Source of the DNA: Chthonomonas sp. UBA1950
GTDB taxonomy: Bacteria; Armatimonadota; Fimbriimonadia; Fimbriimonadales; Fimbriimonadaceae
Assembly (NCBI GenBank): GCA_002336105.1
Contig: DDEQ01000034.1
Span: 76,494 to 140,493 of the forward strand
Direction of reading: 5' to 3'
DNA: 64,000 nucleotides
Shown here: positions 34,839-43,738 of the stretch, in pieces
Layout: every line of letters starts with the position of its first letter
Numbering within the stretch: the first letter of the stretch is position 1
The notes under the pieces: model-generated
Database searches by the model: none
The model's input: the letters and a program-made list of their open reading frames with translations, nothing else
Told to the model about the DNA's origin: nothing
Program-made: the position numbers and the translations under genes

Positions 34839-36134
34839 TTAGGCCTTCAGCTTTGCTATCGCTGCATCCAATACTGGATCAACCTTGTCGGTTGCTGGCT
34901 CGGTGACAACGATATCGGGCTTAATCGGGTTCTTTTCCAGCCGAACTCCTTTCGCAGTGACATAGTCACTAATTGGATACTGGACCTCGAATCCCGCCGG
35001 AAGCTTTCTATACACAGACGCAAGAACCGCTCCCCGAGACTCCTGCCCAACGACGAGTGAGCCAAGATTTTCCTTCAGAGCCCAAGCGCAGATCTCACTT
35101 GCACTAGCGGACCCTTTATTCACCAAGACTGCAATCTTGCCGCTGAAAGGTGGAACATTGCCCTTTTTCGTCCTGTAGCTGTTCTTTGCCGATTTAGCCA
35201 GTTCATTCACATCAACCGATGCCTGACCGCCGTGTGCATCGGCATAGGCTTCTGAGGTCGATTTGTAGATAAATGTGCCAATGACAGTATTGTCTGGCAT
35301 CAAAAGGCTCAACAAGTGCTGAAGATTGTTGATTGCTCCCCCACCGTTTGACCGTAAATCGAGAACCAAAAACTTAGCCTTCGCAGCTTCACTAATCAAT
35401 GTTTCGATATTATCTTTGTTATATCCACGAGTGAAGCTATGGATCTTGACCAAGGCTGTGTCTTCTGTTGGCCAAGTGACCGTATCTGGACGAACAGTGG
35501 AATAAGTGTCTCGCTTAACCTTAAGCTCGCGTTCTGCCCCTTCTTTTGGCTTCACTTTGATCGAAACTTCGGTGTCCTTTTCGCCCTGAAGAAGATCGGC
35601 ACCCGATGCAGCGGCCCCCTCGATGGTTGTGATCGTATCGCCAACCTTCAATGAAGCTTTATCCGCTGGACTATCGGGAAAAACATAAGTGATGACCAAC
35701 CCGGCCTCTTCGCTTCGAACGCTGACACCGATGCCTACGCTCGACACTCGAACTCTGGCTAGAGCTGCCCTCGGAGCGGAAAAACGAATATGGCTGATCC
35801 CAAAATCCTTAAGCGCAGCATTTACCTCGCGAACAAAGGAGGCTTCTGTCTTTGATTCGTCTACCGCTTCTTGATGTTTCTTGAGGAATTCCGGCCATTT
35901 GTTTAGGTCAACGCCGGGGACGAAAGCACGCGTAGTGATCGTTTGGCCGAGAGCATCCAAAATCTCCTTTTTAAGCTCAGGAGTTAATGTGTATGACGAA
36001 GCAGGCGATGCCGGCCCAGTAACAAACGGGTTATTGTCCTTCTTTTCAGGAGCCGATGCGGGTTGAGCAAACCCAACAGACCACAACATCCCAAAAGCAA
36101 GGCAATAACGTGAAACATAACCACGAAAAGGCAT
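34839..36134 (-). CDS. Exported S41-family peptidase with PDZ domain
   Basis: 431 aa. Signal peptide (about 1-24, ending GFAQP), a helical N-domain, a PDZ domain (GIGVSVRSEEAGLVITYVF, SPADKASLKVGDTITTIEG), then the S41 fold with LDLRSNGGGAINNL and the catalytic Ser in NKGSASASEICAWAL. The CtpA-type catalytic Lys, expected in a segment like VGEKTFGKG, is missing: here VGQESRGAVLAS. It may use a Ser-His-Glu arrangement as in the IRBP/tricorn-like branch, or be inactive. TAACAT precedes the ATG by 7 nt. Confidence 0.9.
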   Translation of the reverse strand: MPFRGYVSRYCLAFGMLWSVGFAQPASAPEKKDNNPFVTGPASPASSYTLTPELKKEILDALGQTITTRAFVPGVDLNKWPEFLKKHQEAVDESKTEASFVREVNAALKDFGISHIRFSAPRAALARVRVSSVGIGVSVRSEEAGLVITYVFPDSPADKASLKVGDTITTIEGAAASGADLLQGEKDTEVSIKVKPKEGAERELKVKRDTYSTVRPDTVTWPTEDTALVKIHSFTRGYNKDNIETLISEAAKAKFLVLDLRSNGGGAINNLQHLLSLLMPDNTVIGTFIYKSTSEAYADAHGGQASVDVNELAKSAKNSYRTKKGNVPPFSGKIAVLVNKGSASASEICAWALKENLGSLVVGQESRGAVLASVYRKLPAGFEVQYPISDYVTAKGVRLEKNPIKPDIVVTEPATDKVDPVLDAAIAKLKA

Positions 36135-36141
36135 GATAGCA

Positions 36142-36147
36142 ATGTTA
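36142..36147 (-). promoter_or_regulatory. -10 element TAACAT, leaderless start for S41 peptidase
   Basis: Minus-strand TAACAT, 7 nt before the ATG at 36134, no Shine-Dalgarno. Confidence 0.45.
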
Positions 36148-36170
36148 CGACGATTCAGAACGTTGAGAGT

Positions 36171-36779
36171 TCAGAACTTACTAGTTAATGAAACACCTAA
36201 AAGCGTGTCTTGGTTTTGAAATAACATCCGAATTCCGAGTGCGGGGATTGGGCGCACTTCGAAGCCGCTAGAAAATCTGAGACCGTTGTGCTCGAACATC
36301 ACTCGAAATTCCTTACTAAAAGGGATCGAGGTTCCAACAAAACCGAAAGCTGGACCCTTGAGGTAAAAGCCGATCGTTGTGTCCGAATAGAACTCGCCGT
36401 TTATTGTTTCCGCGATATCTCTGAAAGTAGCGGCAAAGTACACGCGTCTGCCGTCCGCTGTTCGGTTGGCTACGTCTTGTACACCTACTGCCAATCCAGG
36501 GGTTAATCCAGGAATGGGTGAGATATGGTTATAAGCAAAATCAAAAGTGGTAACCGCCTTTGTCGCGTCAAATCTCTCGGTCCGCAGTTCGCAATCAAAT
36601 GATTTGCCAATTCCGAGTCCAAAGTAGTTGTATTGAGTTCTAGACCGACTCGTCTCAGAAACATTCTCGATCCTAAAAGTCTCGTAGGCGAGCTTTCTTC
36701 CTGTCGGAATCGTGATCAACCGGTCCGCTTGCGACGTCGCCGCGACAAGCAGAGTAATAGGAAGAAGCCATTTACGCAC
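36171..36779 (-). CDS. Exported beta-rich protein, possible small barrel
   Basis: 202 aa from a GTG at 36779 supported by TATTCT 6 nt upstream. Signal peptide 1-18 (ending ATSQA). Alternating polar/hydrophobic strands and terminal LTSKF suggest an outer-membrane or periplasmic beta protein. No family recognised. It lies 36 bp upstream of the S41 peptidase on the same strand. Confidence 0.65.
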   Translation of the reverse strand: MRKWLLPITLLVAATSQADRLITIPTGRKLAYETFRIENVSETSRSRTQYNYFGLGIGKSFDCELRTERFDATKAVTTFDFAYNHISPIPGLTPGLAVGVQDVANRTADGRRVYFAATFRDIAETINGEFYSDTTIGFYLKGPAFGFVGTSIPFSKEFRVMFEHNGLRFSSGFEVRPIPALGIRMLFQNQDTLLGVSLTSKF

Positions 36780-36785
36780 CGCGAG

Positions 36786-36791
36786 AGAATA
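36786..36791 (-). promoter_or_regulatory. -10 element TATTCT, leaderless GTG start
   Basis: Minus-strand TATTCT, 6 nt before the GTG at 36779. It supports the choice of a non-ATG start. Confidence 0.45.
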
Positions 36792-36966
36792 CCAAAAGTC
36801 GAATACCGAAGCTGGACCAGAAACAGGTTTATCGCGTAAACAGCCCGAAAGCGTGAACTTATGCGGTTGGTTGATTCACTAGAATTAACTTTTCATCAAT
36901 ATCTCGCAACGTATCCTGGCTAACTTTTAGTTGCAAAGTGGAAGGAACCGGTACGCTTATAACCAT

Positions 36967-37482
36967 ATGTCATTGCTGAGCGCGAAAATCGGTGCAAATG
37001 CCCCTGAAGTCTTCAATACCGTCATCGAGATCCCAAGAGGCAGCTCGAACAAGTATGAAGTCAACGAGGAAGATGGTCTGATCTACCTAGATCGCGTGCT
37101 TTATTCTCCACTGTTCTATCCGTTCGACTACGGCTATATCCCTCAGACACGATATCTGGATGGCGACCCGCTCGACGTTCTTGTCATTCTCTCGCATCCG
37201 ACATTTCCGGGTTGCATCATCGAGGCGAGCGCCATTGGCGTGATGCGGATGTCTGACGAGAAAGGTCCGGACGAGAAAATCCTTGCCGTAGCTAAGAAAG
37301 ACCCAAGATTTGGTTATCGAGATTCCCTCCACCAGCTCAATGAGCACACTCTCAAAGAGATCACCCACTTTTTTGAGGTTTACAAGCAGCTTGAAGAGAA
37401 GTCTGTTGAGATCGAAGGCTGGTATGGCCGAGATATGGCAGTTCAACTCATCGAAACCTATCGAACTGATAGGCAAAGTTAA
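36967..37482 (+). CDS. ppa: Inorganic pyrophosphatase (family I)
   Basis: 171 aa from ATG at 36967. Family I motifs: EIPRGSSNKYEVNEEDGLIYLDRVLYSPLFYPFDYGYIP, DGDPLDVLVI with the metal-binding Asp cluster, and KDPRFGYRD. Cleaves pyrophosphate from biosynthetic reactions in the cytosol. TTATAA lies 4-5 nt upstream and no ribosome site is visible. Its 3' untranslated region would run over an antisense tRNA-Glu before reaching the terminator at 37605. Confidence 0.95.
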   Translation: MSLLSAKIGANAPEVFNTVIEIPRGSSNKYEVNEEDGLIYLDRVLYSPLFYPFDYGYIPQTRYLDGDPLDVLVILSHPTFPGCIIEASAIGVMRMSDEKGPDEKILAVAKKDPRFGYRDSLHQLNEHTLKEITHFFEVYKQLEEKSVEIEGWYGRDMAVQLIETYRTDRQS

Positions 37483-37487
37483 AGGAG

Positions 37488-37563
37488 TGGTAGCCCGGAC
37501 GGGACTTGAACCCGCGACCTCCGCCTTGAAAGGGCGGCATCCTAACCACTAGACGACCGGGCC
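37488..37563 (-). tRNA. tRNA-Glu (anticodon UUC)
   Basis: 76 nt on the minus strand including encoded CCA. The acceptor stem pairs GGCCCGG with CCGGGCT (one G-U), the anticodon stem CCGCC/GGCGG frames loop CTTTCAA with anticodon TTC, and GGTTCAAGTCC forms the T-loop. Substrate of MnmA at its wobble U34. Confidence 0.97.
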
Positions 37564-37575
37564 AGACAGAGAGAT

Positions 37576-37581
37576 ATTATG
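37576..37581 (-). promoter_or_regulatory. Probable tRNA-Glu -10 element CATAAT
   Basis: CATAAT on the minus strand, 12 bp upstream of the mature tRNA 5' end, with a weak TGATTT -35 at 17 bp spacing. Confidence 0.4.
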
Positions 37582-37604
37582 ACTGATCTGTCGACGAGAA
37601 ATCA

Positions 37605-37637
37605 CAGCCCCGACCACAAAGATTGTGGTCGGGGCTG
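37605..37637 (+). terminator. Strong rho-independent terminator
   Basis: A perfect 15-bp stem (37605-37619 with 37623-37637) around a 3-nt loop, followed on the plus strand by seven Ts. Ends ppa transcription; on the minus strand it follows the GH42 gene and may stop that too. Confidence 0.93.
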
Positions 37638-37647
37638 TTTTTTTGAG

Positions 37648-39663
37648 CTAACGCTTGGGAACCAAGACTGCACTGCCATAAGGCTGCATTACAAGACCGT
37701 TTGAAACTTCGGCGCCATCAACCAAGTTCGTCCAATTACCATCAAGATCGAACGGAGTCAATGTTGAGTTTAGGTTTATGGCTATCAATGCGTTACCACG
37801 TTTTTGAACGTTAACTCCCTTGGGGATTTCTTCAACAGCACGTTGTAAACCTGTTTCGCTGATCAAGTTGTTTACAACATCGTTCGTCAGCGCCCCAGTT
37901 GAACGCGATGCAACGAAGATCGCCTTTCCTGCACCAACGTTGTTCACTGTTATGGCAGGTTGTCCAGAGTAATAATCCTCGCCGTAAACAGCAACGGCTT
38001 CAGCACCTTCTAGATGAATGATTTCTGCGTAATGCTGGCACTTATAGCTTTGGCATAGTCCTAACGCGTTTGCGTCAGGCAGGATGGTTTGTGCGGTGTT
38101 GTCAAGCAAAATGTCCATCTCTTCAGCCCAGATTCCCAGTAGCTTTCTGAGCGGTCCAGGGAAACCTGTCGTGTACGCAAGTGTTGTTTCGTCAACCCAA
38201 CCCGATAAATAGGTCGTAACAAAAACTCCGCCTTCTTCGACGAACTTGGTCACTCGATCGGCGAAACCGTCGCGGATCATGTAGCTCATCGGAGCAATTA
38301 CAAGTTTGTAACCGCTCAGATCGCCGGTTTGGTCGATGATGTGAGTCGCTACACCAGCCTCCCAAAGCGGACGGTACCACTCGATACAAGTCTGCTCGTA
38401 GTCTTTGTTAGCATTTCTCGGCCCAGCAGCGCCGTCAATTGCCCACCGGTTTGGCCAGTCAAAAACCACCGCTGCCGACGCTGGTTCGACGACTCCGATC
38501 AGTTCTTTAATGTCAACAAGAGTTTTTCCTAGCTTCGTTACCTCTCTGAATACTCGGTTGTTCTCGTCTCCCGTGTGGTCAACAAAGGCGCCGTGATGCT
38601 GTTCACAACTACCTCTTCCCTTTCTAAACTGAAAATGAAGTACTGCATCCGAACCATGAGCAACGGCTTGAAGGCCAGTCAGCATATGCATGTCGTTTCG
38701 CTTAGGACGACAATGTGCCTGCCAGTTGGTCACGCTTGGCGTGCATTCCATAAGCAACCAAGGGCGGTCGGGCTTCATCGCCCGATACTGATCGTGGACA
38801 AACGCAGTGCTTACCGCGACATGCGTATCGTCATGTTGGTGCCACTGTGGGTAGGCGTCCCATGAAATGACGTCTAGGCGCTTAGCAAGTTCCCAGTAGT
38901 CATAGTCATTGAACAGTGTCATGAAATTCGCGGTAACAGGTTTATCTGGGCTAATTCGTCGGATCGGCGCACATTCAACCTCGATGAAATCAGCGACTTG
39001 CTCGGTCATAAATCGCCGCCAATCAACGAGCATGCCGTTGACAGTGCCATCAATGCTTTGCACCTGCGACCAGTCTGTAAACGTGTGACTCCAGAAGTTG
39101 CACCACCAAGACTCGTTAAGTTGATCGAGCGTCCCGTATTTTTTCTGGAGCCATGATCGAAACTCTGCCATACAGAGGTCGCAATAGCAATAGCCACCGT
39201 ACTCATTCGAGATGTGCCACATCAGGAGGGCCGGATGGTCCTTGTACCGCTCAGCCAACAAGGTGTTCATCTGAGTGACCTTCTCGCGATACACTGGCGA
39301 TGTCATGCAGTGGTTGTGGCGACCGCCTTGTCCTTCGCGCCGTCCTTCGCTGTCGACTCGGCGAATCTCTTCATACTTGTAGGCCATCCAGTTTGGCTTT
39401 GCTCCACTTGGAGTCGCGAGGATCACTTTTTGGCCATTCTTGTGCAGCGAATCCATTCGCTCGTCCATCCAATCGAAGTTAAACTTCCCTTCTTCTGGTT
39501 CAAGCGTTGCCCAAGCAAATATGCCCAAGCTCACTGCGTTCGTGTGACTCAACGTCATTAACCGAAGATCTTCTTGCAGAACGTCGGGATATTTCAACCA
39601 CTGGTCCGGATTGTAGTCTCCACCAAATAAGAACGCGTCTAGATTGAGTCGCGGATTCGCCAT
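37648..39663 (-). CDS. GH42 family beta-galactosidase
   Basis: 671 aa from ATG at 39663 (the frame extends 15 codons further); no signal peptide, so cytosolic. Acid/base Glu in HISNEYGG (about 151) and nucleophile Glu in LMECTPS (about 305). The GH42 zinc cluster is present: Cys in NHCMTSPVY and three in GGYCYCDLCMAEF. The N-terminal TIM barrel begins GGDYNPDQW; beta-galactosidase trimerisation and C-terminal domains follow. Hydrolyses beta-galactosides from plant or exopolysaccharide. Near but not cotranscribed with the GH127 and GH116 genes. TATCTT is 6 nt upstream. Confidence 0.94.
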   Translation of the reverse strand: MANPRLNLDAFLFGGDYNPDQWLKYPDVLQEDLRLMTLSHTNAVSLGIFAWATLEPEEGKFNFDWMDERMDSLHKNGQKVILATPSGAKPNWMAYKYEEIRRVDSEGRREGQGGRHNHCMTSPVYREKVTQMNTLLAERYKDHPALLMWHISNEYGGYCYCDLCMAEFRSWLQKKYGTLDQLNESWWCNFWSHTFTDWSQVQSIDGTVNGMLVDWRRFMTEQVADFIEVECAPIRRISPDKPVTANFMTLFNDYDYWELAKRLDVISWDAYPQWHQHDDTHVAVSTAFVHDQYRAMKPDRPWLLMECTPSVTNWQAHCRPKRNDMHMLTGLQAVAHGSDAVLHFQFRKGRGSCEQHHGAFVDHTGDENNRVFREVTKLGKTLVDIKELIGVVEPASAAVVFDWPNRWAIDGAAGPRNANKDYEQTCIEWYRPLWEAGVATHIIDQTGDLSGYKLVIAPMSYMIRDGFADRVTKFVEEGGVFVTTYLSGWVDETTLAYTTGFPGPLRKLLGIWAEEMDILLDNTAQTILPDANALGLCQSYKCQHYAEIIHLEGAEAVAVYGEDYYSGQPAITVNNVGAGKAIFVASRSTGALTNDVVNNLISETGLQRAVEEIPKGVNVQKRGNALIAINLNSTLTPFDLDGNWTNLVDGAEVSNGLVMQPYGSAVLVPKR

Positions 39664-39669
39664 TTCACG

Positions 39670-39675
39670 AAGATA
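39670..39675 (-). promoter_or_regulatory. -10 element TATCTT, leaderless start for GH42 gene
   Basis: Minus-strand TATCTT, 6 nt before the ATG at 39663, no Shine-Dalgarno. Confidence 0.4.
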
Positions 39676-39717
39676 ACAGATTGGTAGCGACGGTTGCCAC
39701 GATGACAATTGCGGCTT

Positions 39718-41667
39718 TTAGGCCGCTTCACCGTACCTTTCCAGCATCGTCACGATCTCAGGGTCATACCTTCCGCTATCTAGAATAAGTGACCGACCAC
39801 CGTCTACATCGAGTGCAAGCAAAACATCAAGGGCACGGGCCAACAATGGGATCTTGGCGTTCCCCATTGGTTTTGGCCCCTGACCGTCGTATCTCTCTCC
39901 GAGTCTCATCAGCGACGGCAACAAAAGTCTGAACTCACTTGCTGATTCCATAGCTTCGAGTTCAACACGATCATCGCATTGGGCTGCTCTCTGGTAGGTA
40001 GGGGCGATCAAGATCAAGGCCTCCAGGATCGAACGCTGCGATTCGCTGAGTCGTAGCGATTCGGACAGCCATTCCAGTTCCTTTCGAAGTCTCTCTAGAC
40101 GAGCTTCACTTTCTTTCCACTCGATAGGGTGGACCCACCCTTTGAGGGCGTCAAGTGACACTACATTTCGTCTTGGCGATGGTTCGTAACCGCCATCGCT
40201 CATGACGACTCGGTTTCGGCCTCCTCGTTTCGCCTCGTAGAGGGCGTTGTCGGCCGCCTTTAACAGGGCTGAACCTTCAGAGGACGTATGAGGGTAAGTG
40301 GCGCACCCGAGACTCACGGTGACGTGAGTCATTCGCCCCGAACGGGTCACGAAAGGTGAATCTTCCACCTTCTGCCGAATTCTCTCGGCAACCGAAAGAG
40401 TTCCATCCGGACCGCTACCAGGCATGATGACGGTGAATTCTTCGCCGCCATATCTAGCTGCCATGTCATAGGGCCGTAAACATCCTTTGATCGCCTCGGC
40501 AACCAGTTTGAGGACTTCGTCGCCTGCATCATGCCCTTCTTCTTCGTTGAACGACCTAAAATGATCGACGTCAAGCATGATCAAACCGAGCCCTTGCCCC
40601 GTTCGTTCTGCTTCGCTCATTCGCTGGTGTAAAAACTCGTGAAGCGATCGATGGTTTGATAAACCCGTGAGTGCATCATGGGACGCGAGTCTTTCGAAGT
40701 TCTCGAACAACATGGCGCCGTTAAGAGTAAGCGCCAGGTGTTCAGCCACAGTGACGAAGAGTTCCTCGTTTTCCTCAAAGTGCTGATCGTCTTCCCTGCC
40801 GACCAGTTCCAGAACGCCGAGCAGTTTGTCAGAGATGACTAACGGATGAACACTCATTCCGCCGGGCTTCAAATAGCAAAACTTTGCCTCAAGATTCGAG
40901 GTCAATACGTGCGAGCTAACGTTGGAAACATTGAATGGTTGTCTCGTCGCCGAAACAAGTTCTGCTGCACATCCTGGTGAATGCGACTCGCACGCTAGCC
41001 AATTCAGCGCTTGCGAACCTAGTCGATTAGCCCCGACACTTGCGGCAAGCTTCAAAGCACTGTCTTCGGGATTTACCGTCCACAAAAGAACGGCTGCTAA
41101 CTCTGTCGCAGACGCAATTTCGTGGGCCGCAGCAACGCACATGGGCAGCATGTTTTGGTTCATGCTGAGTGCTTTGCCAAGACGCTTGAGCGCGTTCGCA
41201 GTTCTCCAACTTTTGCTAGCCTGCTTCTTAGCCGTTTTCTCCTCAAGGGCATTCACGATGAGGACAAAGACATCCGACGTGCCTTCGATAGCCATGCCGC
41301 TACTAAAATAGCGGTAACCGTCAAGATAAAGCGCCCCATGACTCCCCTGATAGCTCCCTTCCAGAAGTGCTCCAATTGGAGATTCCAAGACGCTTGAGTG
41401 AGCTTTGAAGTAGGCGATTCGACGAGCAAGGCCCCATGTTGCTTTTGGATACCCTAGAGGATCCAAAATAGCGACCCCAATCCCCTCGGGATCTAGAGAC
41501 GCAAGAAAACCTGGATTAGGAAGGTCCAGAACAAGACTTCCTCCCCCCTCAATTGGCATAGATAGCGGAAACCCCTGGCCACCATCTTTCCTACGATCCT
41601 CGATCGTTCGGATGCCAAATTCTCTTAATTGCTCGAGGAGCACCTCGATTTTCGCGTAATCGCCCAC
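39718..41667 (-). CDS. GAF-GGDEF diguanylate cyclase
   Basis: 649 aa, soluble. N-terminal about 150 residues unclassified; a GAF-like domain at roughly 165-315; a GGDEF domain with FARYGGEEF-type active site (RYGGEEF, near 407) and an RPYD inhibitory I-site five residues earlier, so product feedback is expected; then about 140 C-terminal helical residues containing an unclassified region. Makes c-di-GMP. Start is GTG at 41667. It diverges from the clostripain-like lipoprotein. No EAL partner in the window. Confidence 0.9.
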   Translation of the reverse strand: MGDYAKIEVLLEQLREFGIRTIEDRRKDGGQGFPLSMPIEGGGSLVLDLPNPGFLASLDPEGIGVAILDPLGYPKATWGLARRIAYFKAHSSVLESPIGALLEGSYQGSHGALYLDGYRYFSSGMAIEGTSDVFVLIVNALEEKTAKKQASKSWRTANALKRLGKALSMNQNMLPMCVAAAHEIASATELAAVLLWTVNPEDSALKLAASVGANRLGSQALNWLACESHSPGCAAELVSATRQPFNVSNVSSHVLTSNLEAKFCYLKPGGMSVHPLVISDKLLGVLELVGREDDQHFEENEELFVTVAEHLALTLNGAMLFENFERLASHDALTGLSNHRSLHEFLHQRMSEAERTGQGLGLIMLDVDHFRSFNEEEGHDAGDEVLKLVAEAIKGCLRPYDMAARYGGEEFTVIMPGSGPDGTLSVAERIRQKVEDSPFVTRSGRMTHVTVSLGCATYPHTSSEGSALLKAADNALYEAKRGGRNRVVMSDGGYEPSPRRNVVSLDALKGWVHPIEWKESEARLERLRKELEWLSESLRLSESQRSILEALILIAPTYQRAAQCDDRVELEAMESASEFRLLLPSLMRLGERYDGQGPKPMGNAKIPLLARALDVLLALDVDGGRSLILDSGRYDPEIVTMLERYGEAA

Positions 41668-41772
41668 TCATTCATGTTTATCGGCGAACGAATCGTTCAA
41701 CCTAACGTTATAAACAAACAAGTCGCCATATTGTTCGAAAAAACAACTATGGTTACGAGGTTGCCCACACAC

Positions 41773-43545
41773 ATGAAAGTTGGAAGATATTGGGTAGTGT
41801 CTGCCGTTGTTGGCTTCGTCCTGGCAGGCTGTGGTGGTAGTGGCGGCGGCGGAACTTCTGGCGCAACCCTGACATATAATACGGACTGGACTGGCGCGCC
41901 CGGAGATGCAGTCGAGACAGTTACGATTTACAACGGCGCAAATGTCCAGGTTGCCCAACAAGCTCTGACAAGTGCTCTGGGGTCTACGCTTAACTTTCGC
42001 GGCCTACCGTCTGGAAGTCTGCATGTTAAAGCCGTCATGACGAGTGGTTCTACCGAGTTAGGACGAGTCGAAACGAATGTCTCATCTAGCCCGTTCATGA
42101 CGCTTAACACGGTCTACACAGGAACGACAGCAAACGTCACTGTCACCCCATCGAATACAACCGTAGCAATTGATGGATCCGTACAGCTATCGGCCTCATC
42201 GTTAACAAGCGCAGATTTTTACATTTTCAAAAAAAGCTCCGATTACTCTTGGTCGATCTCCGGTTCGGCTGCCACGTTAAATTCATCGACAGGAGTTGTG
42301 ACTGGAGTGTCGACTGGGGTAGTCACGGTCACAGCGACTGACGGAACCAAATCCGGAACTTCGACAGTTAGCGTTGTTTCCGACACCCCTGTTCGCGGCA
42401 AGTGGACTATCATGGTCTACTTAAACGCCGCAAACTCTCTTTATCCCTATGCACAACCTAACATCAATCAGATGCTTCAGGCGGCATACAACCCTGATGT
42501 TCGATTTGTCGTCCAGTGGAAGCAATTTAAGGACCCAACCGGCGTAAATGGAAGCACAAATCCATCATTCGAAGGCACACGTCGTTACCTGCTCCAACAT
42601 GATTCGGCTACTTCGACTTCTGCAGCTTCACTCATTCAAGATCTCGGTACCTCGGTGGACATGGGTAGTCCTGCGACGCTCACAAACTTTGTTTCTTGGG
42701 CGCAGACCAAGTATCCAGCGGATCACTACGTTTTGATTCTATGGAGCCACGGCAATGGCTGGAGATCAAAGCGTGTTTTTTATGCCAATCCGACCCGAGG
42801 CATTACGTACGACGAACAATCAGGAAACCACATCGCCACCTATCAACTGGCTAACGCGTTAGGCAGCAGCCACATCGATATTCTAGGTTTCGATGCCTGC
42901 TTAATGCAAATGCTCGAAGTGGGTTACGGACTACAAGGAAACGTCGATTACATGGCCGCAAGCGAAGACCTAGTTCCTGCCGCAGGATATCCATACAACA
43001 AGGTGTTCAAGCCATTTGCCGACAATCCTGACGATACGCCAGCGAACCTTTCGAAGAATTTTGTAACAGCGATGACAAGCACTTACACTTCGGGGTGGAA
43101 CATCCAGGAGAGCGTCATCGACATGAGTAAAATAGGCGCACTGGCAACTGCGATTGACACATTCGGTACAGCCCTTTTGAATGATGAGACCAGCTTTAAC
43201 ACCCTCATGCCAGCGGTTAGGAGTGCATCGTTCAAGTTCGGCGAGACGGGAGACGGTTATTACTTCTACGACCTTGCCGACATCGCTACAAGGATCAAGA
43301 ACACCTCGGTTGTGCCGAGCGTAAAATCGAGCGCAGACTCAGTGCTCACTGCAGTCGATAACGCGATCCTATGGAATGGAACCTTAGCTGGAGACACATC
43401 CAACCCTTATCACGGCTTGGTTAAAGGGATAGCAATCGACTTCGAAGCAAAACTTAAAGGGCCGCCAGCTTCGACCGGTGTTTACCTCAGCTTGCCACTC
43501 GCAAGAGACACTTCGTGGGATGCTGTTTTGCAAGCAGCCCCGTAG
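41773..43545 (+). CDS. Clostripain-like (C11) lipoprotein with Ig-like domain
   Basis: About 590 aa from ATG at 41773 (alternatives at 41749 and earlier). Lipobox LAGC with C20, so outer- or inner-membrane anchored, then a Gly-rich linker. A BIG2-like Ig domain (VTVTPSNTTVAIDGSVQLS ... VSTGVVTVTATDG) precedes the C11 catalytic domain starting KWTIMVYLNAANSL, with His in LWSHGNGW (about 326) and Cys in GFDACLMQM (about 376). Clostripains are Arg-specific cysteine proteases. A terminator follows. Activity and target unknown. Confidence 0.88.
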   Translation: MKVGRYWVVSAVVGFVLAGCGGSGGGGTSGATLTYNTDWTGAPGDAVETVTIYNGANVQVAQQALTSALGSTLNFRGLPSGSLHVKAVMTSGSTELGRVETNVSSSPFMTLNTVYTGTTANVTVTPSNTTVAIDGSVQLSASSLTSADFYIFKKSSDYSWSISGSAATLNSSTGVVTGVSTGVVTVTATDGTKSGTSTVSVVSDTPVRGKWTIMVYLNAANSLYPYAQPNINQMLQAAYNPDVRFVVQWKQFKDPTGVNGSTNPSFEGTRRYLLQHDSATSTSAASLIQDLGTSVDMGSPATLTNFVSWAQTKYPADHYVLILWSHGNGWRSKRVFYANPTRGITYDEQSGNHIATYQLANALGSSHIDILGFDACLMQMLEVGYGLQGNVDYMAASEDLVPAAGYPYNKVFKPFADNPDDTPANLSKNFVTAMTSTYTSGWNIQESVIDMSKIGALATAIDTFGTALLNDETSFNTLMPAVRSASFKFGETGDGYYFYDLADIATRIKNTSVVPSVKSSADSVLTAVDNAILWNGTLAGDTSNPYHGLVKGIAIDFEAKLKGPPASTGVYLSLPLARDTSWDAVLQAAP

Positions 43546-43564
43546 CGAGAAAATCACACCATTC

Positions 43565-43599
43565 AGACCTTCCTAACCTCTCGACGGTTGGGGAGGTCT
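43565..43599 (+). terminator. Rho-independent terminator
   Basis: A 14-bp stem (43565-43578 with 43586-43599) containing two G-U pairs, followed by a T run to about 43604. Ends the clostripain gene. Confidence 0.85.
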
Positions 43600-43738
43600 T
43601 TTTTGTTACCTTGTTGTCATATCTTGGATGGACCTCAGTGGATGATTCCGAAGACGGGTTTTCTTCATCAGATTTGCCGATGATGACTGCACCTTCAACC
43701 GGGTACAAAGAATGGGGCAAGATCCCAGGAGTTATTTG

